DNA from: CAZCFB01 sp964511535
Lineage (GTDB): Bacteria; Myxococcota_A; Polyangia; GCA-2747355; CAZCFB01
Reading direction: 5' to 3'
DNA length: 46,557 bases
Assembly (NCBI GenBank): GCA_964511535.1
Contig: CAZEFW010000061.1
Location: 1-46,557, forward strand
Numbering within the stretch: the stretch's first letter is position 1; each line of letters opens with the position of its first letter. Under the pieces are notes generated by a model. The model was given only the letters and a program-made list of their open reading frames with translations, was not told the origin of the DNA and did no database searches. Position numbers and translations under genes: made by a program. Below, piece by piece: positions 38,123 through 46,411 of this stretch.

Positions 38123-40435
38123 TCAGCGAGCGAGGATCTGTTGAAGCGCGGCCAGCCGCTGGCGGGCCAGCTGCTGCAGCTGAGGCATGCCGGGGGCGGC
38201 CGCGGCGCGCTGCAGCAGCTGCAGCGCCTCGGCTGGCGCCTGCTGCTGGACGAGCTCGGCCAGCGACAGCAGGGCCGGCAGGTGCTTTGGCGCGAGGCCG
38301 AGCAGCTCGCGGTAGGCGGCGGCTGCGTCGGTCGTCCTGCGGGCCATGCCGAGCACCTTTGCCCGGTTGAACAGGGCGCCCAGGTGTCTGGGCTGTTGCT
38401 TCAGCACCCGGTCGAAGTTCGCCAGGGCGCCCTTCAGGTCGCCGCGCTGGGCCAGGGTCACCCCCTGCATGTTCAGCGCGTCGATGGGGTCTTCGGGGGT
38501 CGGCCCGGGGGGCGGCGCGGGCGCTGGCGTCGGAGGAGCCGTCGGCGCAGGGGACTCGCCCCGGCGCACCTTATGCGCCAGGGCGACCAGCCGCCGGGCC
38601 TGCTCGGGCATGTCGCTCATGTGGTAGCGGCTCTGCTGGCGGGCGAAGACGGCGTTGACCCGGGCGATGATCGGGCCCGGCTTCAGCGCGGCCACGGCTG
38701 CCGCGGCGCGCTCGGCGGCGGCGGGGTCGTCGTGCTGCAGGCAGTAGCGGGCGAACAGCAGCCGCATGCTGCCGTAGTGCAGCAGCAGCGCGGCCATGTC
38801 GGTGCCGAGTCGCTGGGCGCGCGCGGCCGTAACGTGAGGCCAGGCCTTGCGCCAGAACGCCTGGTTGCGACGGATGGACAGGGCCACCTCTGCCGCCGCC
38901 TTCGCCCGGGGGACCAGGCGCGTCAGCAGCCCGGCCGGCTGCTCGGCGAAGTCCTGCGCGATGCGCGCGGCCACCTGCGGCGGGAAGTAGCCGCGCAGAT
39001 CCGCCGTGAGGTAGACCGGCACCTTGTGGGCGTTGCGCATCACCAGCAGCGCTGGCCACAGGGTCGCCGCGTCCTGGTCACCGTGGATCGGGATGTCCAG
39101 GTCGGGGCGCTGGGCCTTGACCTGGCGCTGGTACCATCCGGCGGCCCGGCCGCGGCTGGCCAGCAGCAGGTCGCCCCGGCGCTGCTCCACCAGCTGGGCG
39201 TACCACAGCGAAAAGGTCACCGAGTCCACGTGGGTCAGCACCAGGCCCTTGCGGCGGGGGAAGGCCAGCGCGTCCCGGGCGAAGTCCCGCGTGAGGGTCT
39301 GGCCGCGCAGGTTGTTCTCGCCGAAGTTGGTCGCCAGCAGCGGCGCGCAGCAGCCGAGGCCGAGCAGCAGCGCCCCAGCCCGGGCCAGGGCGCCGGGGCG
39401 CCGCGCGACGGCGGCCAGGCCGAGGCCGGCCAGCGTCCACAGGGCCAGCAGCCCCGGCAGGGTGAACACCGTGACGTCGATCACCCCGTACGACCCGGCG
39501 AAGGCGAGGTTGGCCGCGGCCAGCAGGGCCAGGGCCGCGGCTGCCCGTCGCTGGCGCTTCCACCCCAGCGCCAGGCCCAGGGGCGCCAGCGCCATGCCCA
39601 GCCCAAGCTCGCGCGGCAGGCCCGAGAGGATGTGACCCAGGTTGGCGGCCAGGTCCCCCGATAGCAGGTAGCGGCGGTAGGTCCTGGCCTGCAGCAGCTC
39701 CACCAGCCGGTCCCAGGTCTCCGGGTCGAGGGTGTCGATCACCGGATCACGCATGGAGGCCAGGGGCAGGTAGAGCAGCAGCAGCAGCGGCGGCAGCGCG
39801 AGGCATGACAGCACCGCAGCCGCGGACCGGGGCCGGCGCAGGTGAGCCCAGGGCGCACGCCCGGCCAGCAGCAGCGCCGCCGGCAGGTACAGCAGGTTGA
39901 CGTTGCGATGCCCGAGCCACAGCCCGGCGCATAGCGCGGCCAGGCAGGCCGAGCGCAGGTCGCCCCGGCGGCCGGCGGCTGCGGCGGCGCACAGGGTGGC
40001 GCAGGCCAGCAGCATGTCCAGGGCATAGACCTCGGAGATGAGCGCCTGGGACCAGAAGGTCAGGCCGACGCCGAGGCCGAGGGCGGCCGCGGCGGCAGCG
40101 GCCGGTGCGCGGGTCAGCTCAACCAGCAGCCGGTGGAGCAGCAGCGCCGCCCCGGCGGCGCACAGCGCTGACAGCAGGTTGACCCGGTACGCCACCTCCC
40201 CCACCGGGATCAACAGCGTGGCCAGGTGCGCCAGCAGCGTGTACAGCGGGTAGCCGGGCGGGTGCGGGATGCCCAGCGTCGCCCCCGCCGCGGCCAGCTC
40301 GGCGGCGTCCCCGGAGTAGATGGTGGGGCACAGCGTCACCAGGTAGAGCCCCAGCAGCGCGGCGGCCACGAGCCAGCCCCACGGCCCCGGGCAGGGCGGC
40401 GCGTCGACAGGCGTTGTGGAGCGGGCGCGGGGCAT
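38123..40435 (-). CDS. DUF2723-type membrane glycosyltransferase with TPR tail
   Basis: This 770-aa integral membrane protein has about ten hydrophobic helices in its first 400 residues. Its signature is YSGDAAELAAAGATLGIPHPPGYPLYTLLAHL (about 41-72), which identifies the DUF2723 family, related to protein O-mannosyl transferases and similar C-type glycosyltransferases. An early acidic residue (GDAAEL) corresponds to the expected catalytic Asp/Glu. A soluble alpha/beta region (about 405-650) follows, then a Pro/Ala linker and TPR repeats (about 660-770, ALNMQGVTLAQRGDLKGALANFDRVLKQQPRHLGALFNRAKVLGMARRTTDAAAAYRELL). Role inferred: transfer of lipid-linked sugar onto exported lipoproteins or polysaccharide. 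It is followed at once by the operator copy at 38034-38107. Confidence 0.88.
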   Translation of the reverse strand: MPRARSTTPVDAPPCPGPWGWLVAAALLGLYLVTLCPTIYSGDAAELAAAGATLGIPHPPGYPLYTLLAHLATLLIPVGEVAYRVNLLSALCAAGAALLLHRLLVELTRAPAAAAAAALGLGVGLTFWSQALISEVYALDMLLACATLCAAAAAGRRGDLRSACLAALCAGLWLGHRNVNLLYLPAALLLAGRAPWAHLRRPRSAAAVLSCLALPPLLLLLYLPLASMRDPVIDTLDPETWDRLVELLQARTYRRYLLSGDLAANLGHILSGLPRELGLGMALAPLGLALGWKRQRRAAAALALLAAANLAFAGSYGVIDVTVFTLPGLLALWTLAGLGLAAVARRPGALARAGALLLGLGCCAPLLATNFGENNLRGQTLTRDFARDALAFPRRKGLVLTHVDSVTFSLWYAQLVEQRRGDLLLASRGRAAGWYQRQVKAQRPDLDIPIHGDQDAATLWPALLVMRNAHKVPVYLTADLRGYFPPQVAARIAQDFAEQPAGLLTRLVPRAKAAAEVALSIRRNQAFWRKAWPHVTAARAQRLGTDMAALLLHYGSMRLLFARYCLQHDDPAAAERAAAAVAALKPGPIIARVNAVFARQQSRYHMSDMPEQARRLVALAHKVRRGESPAPTAPPTPAPAPPPGPTPEDPIDALNMQGVTLAQRGDLKGALANFDRVLKQQPRHLGALFNRAKVLGMARRTTDAAAAYRELLGLAPKHLPALLSLAELVQQQAPAEALQLLQRAAAAPGMPQLQQLARQRLAALQQILAR

Positions 40436-40544
40436 GGGCAGGGAACCTGCGGCGGATAGTAGCAGCAGAACACGCGGCGGGCGGCCCTCCCATTTCGCGG
40501 GGTCTCCTGGCGATGAACCTGCAGCCCGAGGTTTCTCCCTCCCC

Positions 40545-41441
40545 CTACCCGGCCAGGCCGGCCAGTTTCTTCTTGAGCACGTCCTTCTTGAGGCTCTTGT
40601 CGCAGATGGCCTGACCCCACTTCTTGTCCACCAGGAACTCGACGCGCTTTTTCGCCTTGTCCACGGACATCTTCTTGAGCAGGTCGACGTGGTTGGCGTC
40701 CCAGGTGCCGTCGATCCACGGCTTGACCCAGGCCTGGATCAGCGTGTTGTTCTGACGCAGCTTGCCAAAGGCCACGCCGGCCTTTTTGATGTCGCGGTCC
40801 ATGCGGCGCATGATCCGGTCCGCCTTCCATTGCTCTGCGCTGGCCCGCTCCAGCCGGTCGCGGTCGCCCATGGTCATGGTCCCCGGATCCACGCTATCGA
40901 GAAGCCGGGTTGCGCGCTTCATGTGCACCTCCCAGCGCTTGAACGCCTTGAGGAAATGCTCGCCGCAGCCGGCCTCGATCTCGTCCAGGCCCGCCATGGC
41001 CGCGTCCACCAGGGCGTCCTTGGCCTGCTTGACCGCCTGGGCCGTCTGGCAGCTTCCGGCGTAGCACTTCAGCTCGCCGCCGCACTGGGCCTGGTCCTCG
41101 CACGCGCCGCCCTGGGCCAGCGGCGCGAAGCACCGATCTTTGTAGCTGCGCAGCCCGTCGGTGCACTGGGCTCCGCTCTCGCATTTGTTGCCGGCCTTGA
41201 GCGGCGCGAAGCACTTGCGTCCGTAGCACTTCAGGCCGTCGACGCACTCGGCCGCCTCGTTGCATTCGCCCCCCTTGGCCACGGGCCTGAAGCAGACCTC
41301 CTTGTGGCAGATGAGCCCCTCTTTGCACTCCTCTGCCGCGGCGCATGTCTCGCCAACGTCGTGCTTACAGCCGGCGGTGAGCATCAGGCAGCCAATGGTC
41401 AGGGCTGCCACCAGTAGGTTGCCGCTGTTTCGCTTCGTCAT
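40545..41441 (-). CDS. Cys-rich lipoprotein with helical C-terminus
   Basis: This 298-aa lipoprotein has signal MTKRNSGNLLVAALTIGCLMLTAGC (lipobox LTAGC). Four Cys modules of the form C-x5-C-xxGLxC-xxxxC-FxP follow (EECKEGLICHKEVCFRP, ECVDGLKCYGRKCFAP, QCTDGLRSYKDRCFAP, QCGGELKCYAGSC), in the manner of dickkopf-like Cys repeats. A helical, lysine-rich C-terminal half (about 135-298) has no recognisable motif. The third module lacks one Cys (RSYKDRC). RBS GGAGG precedes the ATG. A sigma54-type promoter (41477-41492) and operator copy 6 lie upstream. Confidence 0.87.
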   Translation of the reverse strand: MTKRNSGNLLVAALTIGCLMLTAGCKHDVGETCAAAEECKEGLICHKEVCFRPVAKGGECNEAAECVDGLKCYGRKCFAPLKAGNKCESGAQCTDGLRSYKDRCFAPLAQGGACEDQAQCGGELKCYAGSCQTAQAVKQAKDALVDAAMAGLDEIEAGCGEHFLKAFKRWEVHMKRATRLLDSVDPGTMTMGDRDRLERASAEQWKADRIMRRMDRDIKKAGVAFGKLRQNNTLIQAWVKPWIDGTWDANHVDLLKKMSVDKAKKRVEFLVDKKWGQAICDKSLKKDVLKKKLAGLAG

Positions 41442-41476
41442 GGTTTTCCTCCGCAGGTGATTGCGGAGCACGAGAC

Positions 41477-41492
41477 TGCACCGGACGTGCCA
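41477..41492 (-). promoter_or_regulatory. Sigma54-type promoter for 298-aa lipoprotein
   Basis: On the minus strand TGGCACG-TCCG-GTGCA (41492 to 41477); the -24 half is perfect and the -12 half has one mismatch. The ATG is at 41441. Confidence 0.75.
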
Positions 41493-41566
41493 ACGGGACC
41501 CACGCGCAGAGGCAGGCGAATTCTGAAACGTTTTGCGTTTTTGCGAGATCAGGCGGGCCGGCGATG

Positions 41567-41604
41567 TGTCACCTCACGCGCTCGCGCCAGGGGTCGGGGT
41601 AACA
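41567..41604. promoter_or_regulatory. Putative activator site, copy 6
   Basis: TGTCACC (41567-41573) and GGTAACA (41598-41604), 24-bp spacer, 74 bp upstream of the promoter at 41492. The proximal half has C where other copies have T or A. Confidence 0.65.
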
Positions 41605-41686
41605 CCGGGACGCGGTCCCGCATGCTGGCAAGCCGTACTTGGAAACCATGCCCGCGGAGTGCCATGAGGCGCAGGCGGAGCTGCAC

Positions 41687-42688
41687 CTACCGCGTCAGCA
41701 CCACCCGGTAGCGCGCCCTGCCCGCCTCCAGGTGGGCCAGCGCCTCGTTAACCCGCGCCATGGGGAAGGTCTCGGTGACCGGGCGGATGTCGTGGCGGGC
41801 GCAGAACTCCAGCATGCGCGTGATGGTGGCAGGGCTGCCCACGGGCGAGCCGGACACGGCGCGCTGGTTGCCGATGAGGCCGAAGGCGCCGATGTCCAGC
41901 GGCTCGAGGGTGGCGCCCACCAGGTGCAGCCGGCCGCGCGGGGTCAGGGTGGCGAGGTAAGCGTTCCAGTCGAGCTTCACGTTGACCGTGGAGATCACCA
42001 GGTCCAGCCGTCCCTGCTCGGCGGCCAGGGCGGCGGGGTCGCGGGAGCTCACCGTGCGGTGGGCCCCCATCTTCAGCGACTCATCGCGTTTGCCCTCGCT
42101 TGAAGTAAACGCCGTCACCTCGCAGCCCCAGGCGCGAAGGAACTGAAGCGCCAGGTGGCCCAGGCCGCCGATGCCGATGACGCCGGCGCGGGCGGTGGGC
42201 GAAAGGTCGAGCTGCACCAGCGGGTTGAACACCGTGATGCCGCCGCAAAACAGCGGGCCGGCGCTGGCCGGGTCAAGCCCGTCGGGCAGCCGCACCGCGG
42301 CCGCGGCCTGGGCGCGCACCTGCTCGCCGAAGCCGCCGTGGCGGCCCACGATGGTGTCCTGCCTGTCGCCGCACATGTTGTGATCGCCGGCCATGCAACA
42401 GGCGCAGGTGCCGCAAAACCGCGCGTTCCAGCCCAGGCCGGCGGTGTCGCCCTCGCGCAGGTGCGTCACGTCCGGGCCCACTGCGCGCACCGTCCCGATC
42501 ACCTCGTGGCCCGGCACGAACGGGTAGCTCGTCATGCCCCAGTCGTTGTTGAGCATGGACAGGTCGCTGTGGCAGATGCCGCACGACGCCACCTCGAGCT
42601 CCACCTCGTCGCGGCCCAGGGGTCCCGGGTCGTACTCGAACGATTTGAGCTCAGCGCCCGGCTCGTGGGCCGCGTATGCCTTGATCAT
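41687..42688 (-). CDS. Zinc-dependent alcohol dehydrogenase (YahK/CAD-like)
   Basis: This 333-aa medium-chain dehydrogenase has GICHSD (catalytic-zinc Cys39 and His40), GHE (His61/Glu62), CGTCACCMAGDHNMC (structural-zinc cysteines 92, 95, 98 and 106), Cys148 in GPLFCGGIT (third catalytic-zinc ligand) and the nucleotide-binding GIGGLGHLALQ. The next strand ends VTAFTSSEGKRDE, which fits NADPH preference (Ser/Lys/Arg after the beta2 strand). It should oxidise or reduce alcohols and aldehydes, as in the YahK/cinnamyl-alcohol subfamily; substrate unknown. The ATG at 42688 is the start; the long upstream extension is low-quality sequence without an RBS. It is divergent from the lipoprotein esterase gene. 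Confidence 0.95.
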   Translation of the reverse strand: MIKAYAAHEPGAELKSFEYDPGPLGRDEVELEVASCGICHSDLSMLNNDWGMTSYPFVPGHEVIGTVRAVGPDVTHLREGDTAGLGWNARFCGTCACCMAGDHNMCGDRQDTIVGRHGGFGEQVRAQAAAAVRLPDGLDPASAGPLFCGGITVFNPLVQLDLSPTARAGVIGIGGLGHLALQFLRAWGCEVTAFTSSEGKRDESLKMGAHRTVSSRDPAALAAEQGRLDLVISTVNVKLDWNAYLATLTPRGRLHLVGATLEPLDIGAFGLIGNQRAVSGSPVGSPATITRMLEFCARHDIRPVTETFPMARVNEALAHLEAGRARYRVVLTR

Positions 42689-42889
42689 GGATCCTGCTCC
42701 GTCGGGGGATTGGGTCCCCGGTCTGTAGGTGTAGCGTCCCGATGAGGGTGCTGCCAGGCGGACCGGCCCTGATGCTCGGGGGGTGAGCAGCCGGGTGAGG
42801 TACCCGCCGGAGTCCGAGACCACGAGCCTGCTGACCCGCCGGCTCGACCTGCGATAGCCTGGGAGGAGGCAGAACATCCAGGAGAGAGC
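42689..42889. other. Divergent intergenic region
   Basis: 201 bp between the alcohol dehydrogenase and the esterase gene. RBS-like GGAG elements precede the plus-strand gene. I see no sigma54-type promoter and no TGTNACC copy. Confidence 0.5.
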
Positions 42890-44002
42890 ATGGACCTGAA
42901 GCGCACCATCAACCGGCCCCGCGCCAGCGCCTGGCGCGCCGGCGCCGTTGTCCTGGCGGCGGCCCTGCTCGCCGCCTGCAGCGACCCGTCGGCCACCGCG
43001 GACGCCGGCCCCGGGGGCGACGGCGCGGCGACGGCCGACGGCGCGGCCACCGACGGAAACACCAGCCCCGACGCGCTGGCCAGCGGCGATGCGGGCGCCG
43101 CCCCGGAGGTTCGCGCCAAGGCGACGTACACCGTCAAGCGCGCCCGGGCCCTGGTCTACGCAAGGGGAATCGTGAACAGCAACTGGGGCGCCAGCGCGGG
43201 CAAGGAGGTGGACCTGCTGCTGGATCTCTTCACGCCAGAGGGGCACAACACCGGGCTGCGCCCCGGGATCCTGTTCATCCATGGCGGCGGCTTCAAGGGC
43301 GGCACGCGCAACCAGTCAGCGCTGGTGGACCAGGCCAGCTACCTCGCCGCGCGCGGCTGGGTGGCGGCGTCCATCGACTACCGGCTCGCGGGCACCCAGG
43401 GCGTGGTCCCCGCGGCATGGGCCCAGGCGGTCAAGAAGGCGGCGCCGACCAACGCCGCCGTGGGCAACGCCATGTACCTGGCCGGGCGCGACGCCAAGGC
43501 CGCGGTGCGCTGGCTGCACGCCAACGCCGCGAAATACAGGGTCCACCCGAACCACATCGCCGTGGCCGGCGGATCGGCCGGCGCCTTCACGGCCGTCGGC
43601 GTCGGTGCCTCGGAGCCGGCGGACTTCCGCGACGAGCTGACCGACGCGCAGGATAGGACCCGCAAGACCACCCACCTGCAGGCGAGCTCCAGGGTGGCGG
43701 CCATCGTCGACTACTGGGGCGGTCCGACGCTGATCACGGCGCTGGAGCTGGCTTACGGCCACAGGCGCTTCGGCCCGGGCGACCCGCCGCTGCTGATCAT
43801 CCACGGCACGGCTGACGCCACGGTCAAGTACAGCCAGGCGCAGGAGCTCGAGAAGCAGTGGAAGGCCAGCGGCGCGCCGTACAAGATCTATCCGCTCAAG
43901 GGGGCGGGGCACGGGCCCTGGAACGCAAAGGTCAACGGCAAGGCGCTGGTGGAGTTGGCCTTCGACTTCCTGGTGGCGCGGCAGGGCCTGGTCGTGCGTT
44001 GA
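42890..44002 (+). CDS. Lipoprotein alpha/beta-hydrolase (carboxylesterase-like)
   Basis: This 370-aa protein has a lipobox (LLAAC at about residue 27) and an Ala/Asp/Gly linker. Then come the hydrolase motifs: HGGGFKGG (oxyanion hole), AASIDYRLAG, GGSAGA with the nucleophilic serine, HGTADATV with the acidic residue, and GAGHGPW with the catalytic His. This is the esterase/lipase HSL-like order (HGGG, GxSxG, D, H), so the triad looks complete. It should be an outer-membrane or periplasmic lipid-anchored esterase; substrate unknown. It is not linked to a sigma54-type promoter. The start is preceded by GGAGAG. Confidence 0.92.
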   Translation: MDLKRTINRPRASAWRAGAVVLAAALLAACSDPSATADAGPGGDGAATADGAATDGNTSPDALASGDAGAAPEVRAKATYTVKRARALVYARGIVNSNWGASAGKEVDLLLDLFTPEGHNTGLRPGILFIHGGGFKGGTRNQSALVDQASYLAARGWVAASIDYRLAGTQGVVPAAWAQAVKKAAPTNAAVGNAMYLAGRDAKAAVRWLHANAAKYRVHPNHIAVAGGSAGAFTAVGVGASEPADFRDELTDAQDRTRKTTHLQASSRVAAIVDYWGGPTLITALELAYGHRRFGPGDPPLLIIHGTADATVKYSQAQELEKQWKASGAPYKIYPLKGAGHGPWNAKVNGKALVELAFDFLVARQGLVVR

Positions 44003-44154
44003 TGCGCGGCGGCCTGACTCGAGGAGAGGTCCCGATGCACATGAGCGCCAGGTGGATCGCAGCCGTGACCCTGGCGGCCGAGCTCAAGCTCACCCTGGCG
44101 CAGCTGCAGCAGCCCCGCCGGGCGTCGCCATCACGTGTGGCCGGCGCGGGATGA
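44002..44154 (+). CDS. Possible small ORF, maybe a gene remnant
   Basis: An ATG at 44002 overlaps the esterase stop (TGATG), and a second ATG at 44035 follows the good RBS GAGGAGAG. The encoded peptide (39 aa from the second ATG, MHMSARWIAAVTLAAELKLTLAQLQ...) looks like a signal-peptide start that soon loses meaning and ends at 44154. It may be the 5' end of a broken or deleted gene, or may not be expressed. Confidence 0.3.
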   Translation: MRGGLTRGEVPMHMSARWIAAVTLAAELKLTLAQLQQPRRASPSRVAGAG

Positions 44155-44167
44155 CGCCGCCGTTCTA

Positions 44168-46411
44168 TCAGTTCACCCAGATCACCACGTGGCCGTTGTT
44201 CCCCCGGGCCGCCGTGACCCCGACCCCCACCTTGTTGCCCGGGTAGTCGGTGTCCGTGGTGTTGGAGGGCGTCGCGCTGCTGCTGGGGCCGGGGCGCACG
44301 ATGCTGGTGGCCGACGAGATCACGTAAGACGACCCGCCGCCGCCGCCGTTGTGCACGGTGCCGCTGGAGCCGCCGTAGTAGCCGTCGCCGCCGCCGCCGC
44401 CGGAGTTTTCGTTGCCGTGGGTGCCGCCCTTGAAGGTGCCGCCGTGGGCGCCCTGGTTGCGCTTGCCCGCCTCGTTGGTGGACGAGTGCCGGGTCTGGCC
44501 GCCGGCGCCCCCCGCGGTCTGCGTGCCCCCGCGCCCCTGCACGCCCTGGCTCCGGTGATTCCCCGGGCAGTAGCCGCCATCGCCGCCCTTGGGGTAGCCG
44601 CCGCCGCCGCCCTGCAGGTTATTGCCGCCGCAGCTCCAGCCCGTGCCGCCCGCGCCGCCGCCGCCGCCGGCCACGAACCACTCGGTGGACCCGGACAGCA
44701 CTGCGCTGCGCCCGCCGCCGCCGCCCGTGTGGTAGCCGGAGCGGTGCGAGCCGTACCCCCCGTTGGGCCACGCCGCGTAGCCGAAGGTGGTGGAGTAGTC
44801 GCCGCCGCGGCCCACCTTGATGGTGAGGCTCTGGCCGCTGCTGACGGCCACCCGGCCTGATACGAAGCCTCCTGCGCCGCCGCGGTGGCTGCCGTTTTCG
44901 GCCTTGCCGCCGCCGCCCGAGGCGCCCCAGGCCTTGACCCAGATCTGCGAGGCGCCGGCGGGCAGCACCAGGGTCTGGTCGGCGCCGGTGTAGCTGTAGG
45001 TGTACTTGACGGCGCACTTGCCCGCCTGGCAGAGCGTCCCGCAGTCCTTGTTCACGGAGCACGCCTTGCCCACGCCGCACACCGGGCAGGCGCCGCCGCC
45101 GCAGTCGACGTCGGTCTCGAGGCCGTTTTTCACCTTGTCGGAGCAGCTGGCCTTCTGGCACGCGCCGCCGGTGCACACGCCGCTCTTGCAGTCCGCGCCC
45201 GCCTTGCACTTGTTGCCGTCCGCGCAGACCGGGCAGGTGCCGCCGCCGCAGTCGATGTCGGTCTCGGCGCCGTTGAAGACCTTGTCGGAGCAGCTGGGCT
45301 TCTGACACACGCCGCCGGTACACACGCCGCTGGTGCAGTCGGCCGCCGCCTTGCACTTGTCGCCGTCGGGGCATGGGCCGCAGCTCGGGCCGCCGCAGTC
45401 GATGTCGGTCTCGGCGCCGTTGAAGATCTTGTCGGAGCAGGTGGGCTTCTGGCACACGCCGCCGGTGCACACGCCGCTGGTGCAGTCGGCCGCCGCCTTG
45501 CATGTCTTGCTGTCGGCGCATGGGCCGCAGCTCGGGCCGCCGCAGTCCACGTCGGTCTCGCTGCCGTTTTTCACCTTGTCGGTGCAGCTCACCTTCTGGC
45601 ACAGCCCGCCGGAGCAGACCCCGCTGCTGCAGTCGGCCGCGACCTTGCACTTGTTGAGATCCGCGCAGACCGGGCAGGTGCCGCCGCCGCAGTCGGTGTC
45701 GGTCTCGGCGCCGTTGGTCACCTTGTCCGAGCAGGTGGGCTTCTGGCAGAGGCCGCCGGTGCACACGCCGCTGCTGCAGTCGGCCGCTGCCTTGCACACC
45801 TTTCCGTCAGCGCAGGCCGGGCAGGTGCCGCCGCCGCAGTCGGTGTCGGTCTCGGCGCCGTTTTTCACCTTGTCAACGCAGGTGGGCTTCTGGCAGAGGC
45901 CGCCGGTGCACACGCCGCTGGTGCAGTCGGCCGTCGCCTTGCACGTCTTGCCGTCGGCGCAGGGGCCGCACAGGGTGCCGCCACAGTCGGTGTCGGTCTC
46001 GGCGCCGTTTTTCACCTTGTCGGAGCAGGTGGCCGCCAGGCAGACGCCGCCAGTGCACACGCCGCTGGTGCAGTCGGCCGCCGCGTTGCACGTCTTGCCG
46101 TCGGCGCAGGCCGGGCAGGTGGCGCCGCCGCAGTCGATGTCGGTCTCGGCGCCGTTCTTCTTCTTGTCGACGCAGGTCGGCAGGGGCATGTCGGGCACGA
46201 GCATGTCTGGCACCGTCATGTCTGGCACCGTCATGTCTGGCACCGTCATGTCGGGAGACGCAGCGTCCGCGCCGCCCGGCGCGTCGGCTGCCAGGTCCGC
46301 GGCCGCGTCAGGGCCGGGCGGGGCGACCGGATCGCTGCTGCAGCCCATCCAGCCGGAGCTGCACAGGACGAGGACCAGGGGAAACATCGCCGCGAACAGA
46401 CGGTAGGTCAT
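44168..46411 (-). CDS. Lipoprotein with eight Cys-rich repeats and Gly-rich domain
   Basis: This 747-aa protein has an N-terminal signal (LVLVLCSSGWMGCSSDP) with a slightly atypical lipobox. A linker with the tandem pentapeptide PDMTV (15-bp period, about 46186-46260) follows, then eight repeats of about 49 aa (about 45000-46176) of the form CxDKxKNGAETDxDCGGxxCxxCADGKxCKAAADCTSGVCTGGxCQKxx. The repeats have 147-bp periodicity, and the last is degenerate. The C-terminal 290 residues are a Gly-rich domain (YTGADQTLVLPAGASQIWVKAWGASGGGGK, then GGGGG stretches), like the bacterial glycine-rich relatives of the ALK/LTK domain. Surface adhesion or matrix binding is inferred. It has no sigma54-type promoter upstream. 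Confidence 0.9.
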   Translation of the reverse strand: MTYRLFAAMFPLVLVLCSSGWMGCSSDPVAPPGPDAAADLAADAPGGADAASPDMTVPDMTVPDMTVPDMLVPDMPLPTCVDKKKNGAETDIDCGGATCPACADGKTCNAAADCTSGVCTGGVCLAATCSDKVKNGAETDTDCGGTLCGPCADGKTCKATADCTSGVCTGGLCQKPTCVDKVKNGAETDTDCGGGTCPACADGKVCKAAADCSSGVCTGGLCQKPTCSDKVTNGAETDTDCGGGTCPVCADLNKCKVAADCSSGVCSGGLCQKVSCTDKVKNGSETDVDCGGPSCGPCADSKTCKAAADCTSGVCTGGVCQKPTCSDKIFNGAETDIDCGGPSCGPCPDGDKCKAAADCTSGVCTGGVCQKPSCSDKVFNGAETDIDCGGGTCPVCADGNKCKAGADCKSGVCTGGACQKASCSDKVKNGLETDVDCGGGACPVCGVGKACSVNKDCGTLCQAGKCAVKYTYSYTGADQTLVLPAGASQIWVKAWGASGGGGKAENGSHRGGAGGFVSGRVAVSSGQSLTIKVGRGGDYSTTFGYAAWPNGGYGSHRSGYHTGGGGGRSAVLSGSTEWFVAGGGGGAGGTGWSCGGNNLQGGGGGYPKGGDGGYCPGNHRSQGVQGRGGTQTAGGAGGQTRHSSTNEAGKRNQGAHGGTFKGGTHGNENSGGGGGDGYYGGSSGTVHNGGGGGSSYVISSATSIVRPGPSSSATPSNTTDTDYPGNKVGVGVTAARGNNGHVVIWVN
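45000..46176 (-). repeat. Eight 147-bp in-frame tandem repeats
   Basis: The Cys-rich repeats of the 747-aa lipoprotein are visible as 147-bp units, each with GCCGCCGCAGTC and CACGCCGCTG on the plus strand. They are protein-coding, not CRISPR. Confidence 0.85.

Noticed and set aside
45000..46176. Regular 147-bp repeats that could suggest a CRISPR array
   Set aside because: They are in frame, encode Cys-rich protein modules, and lack unique spacers.
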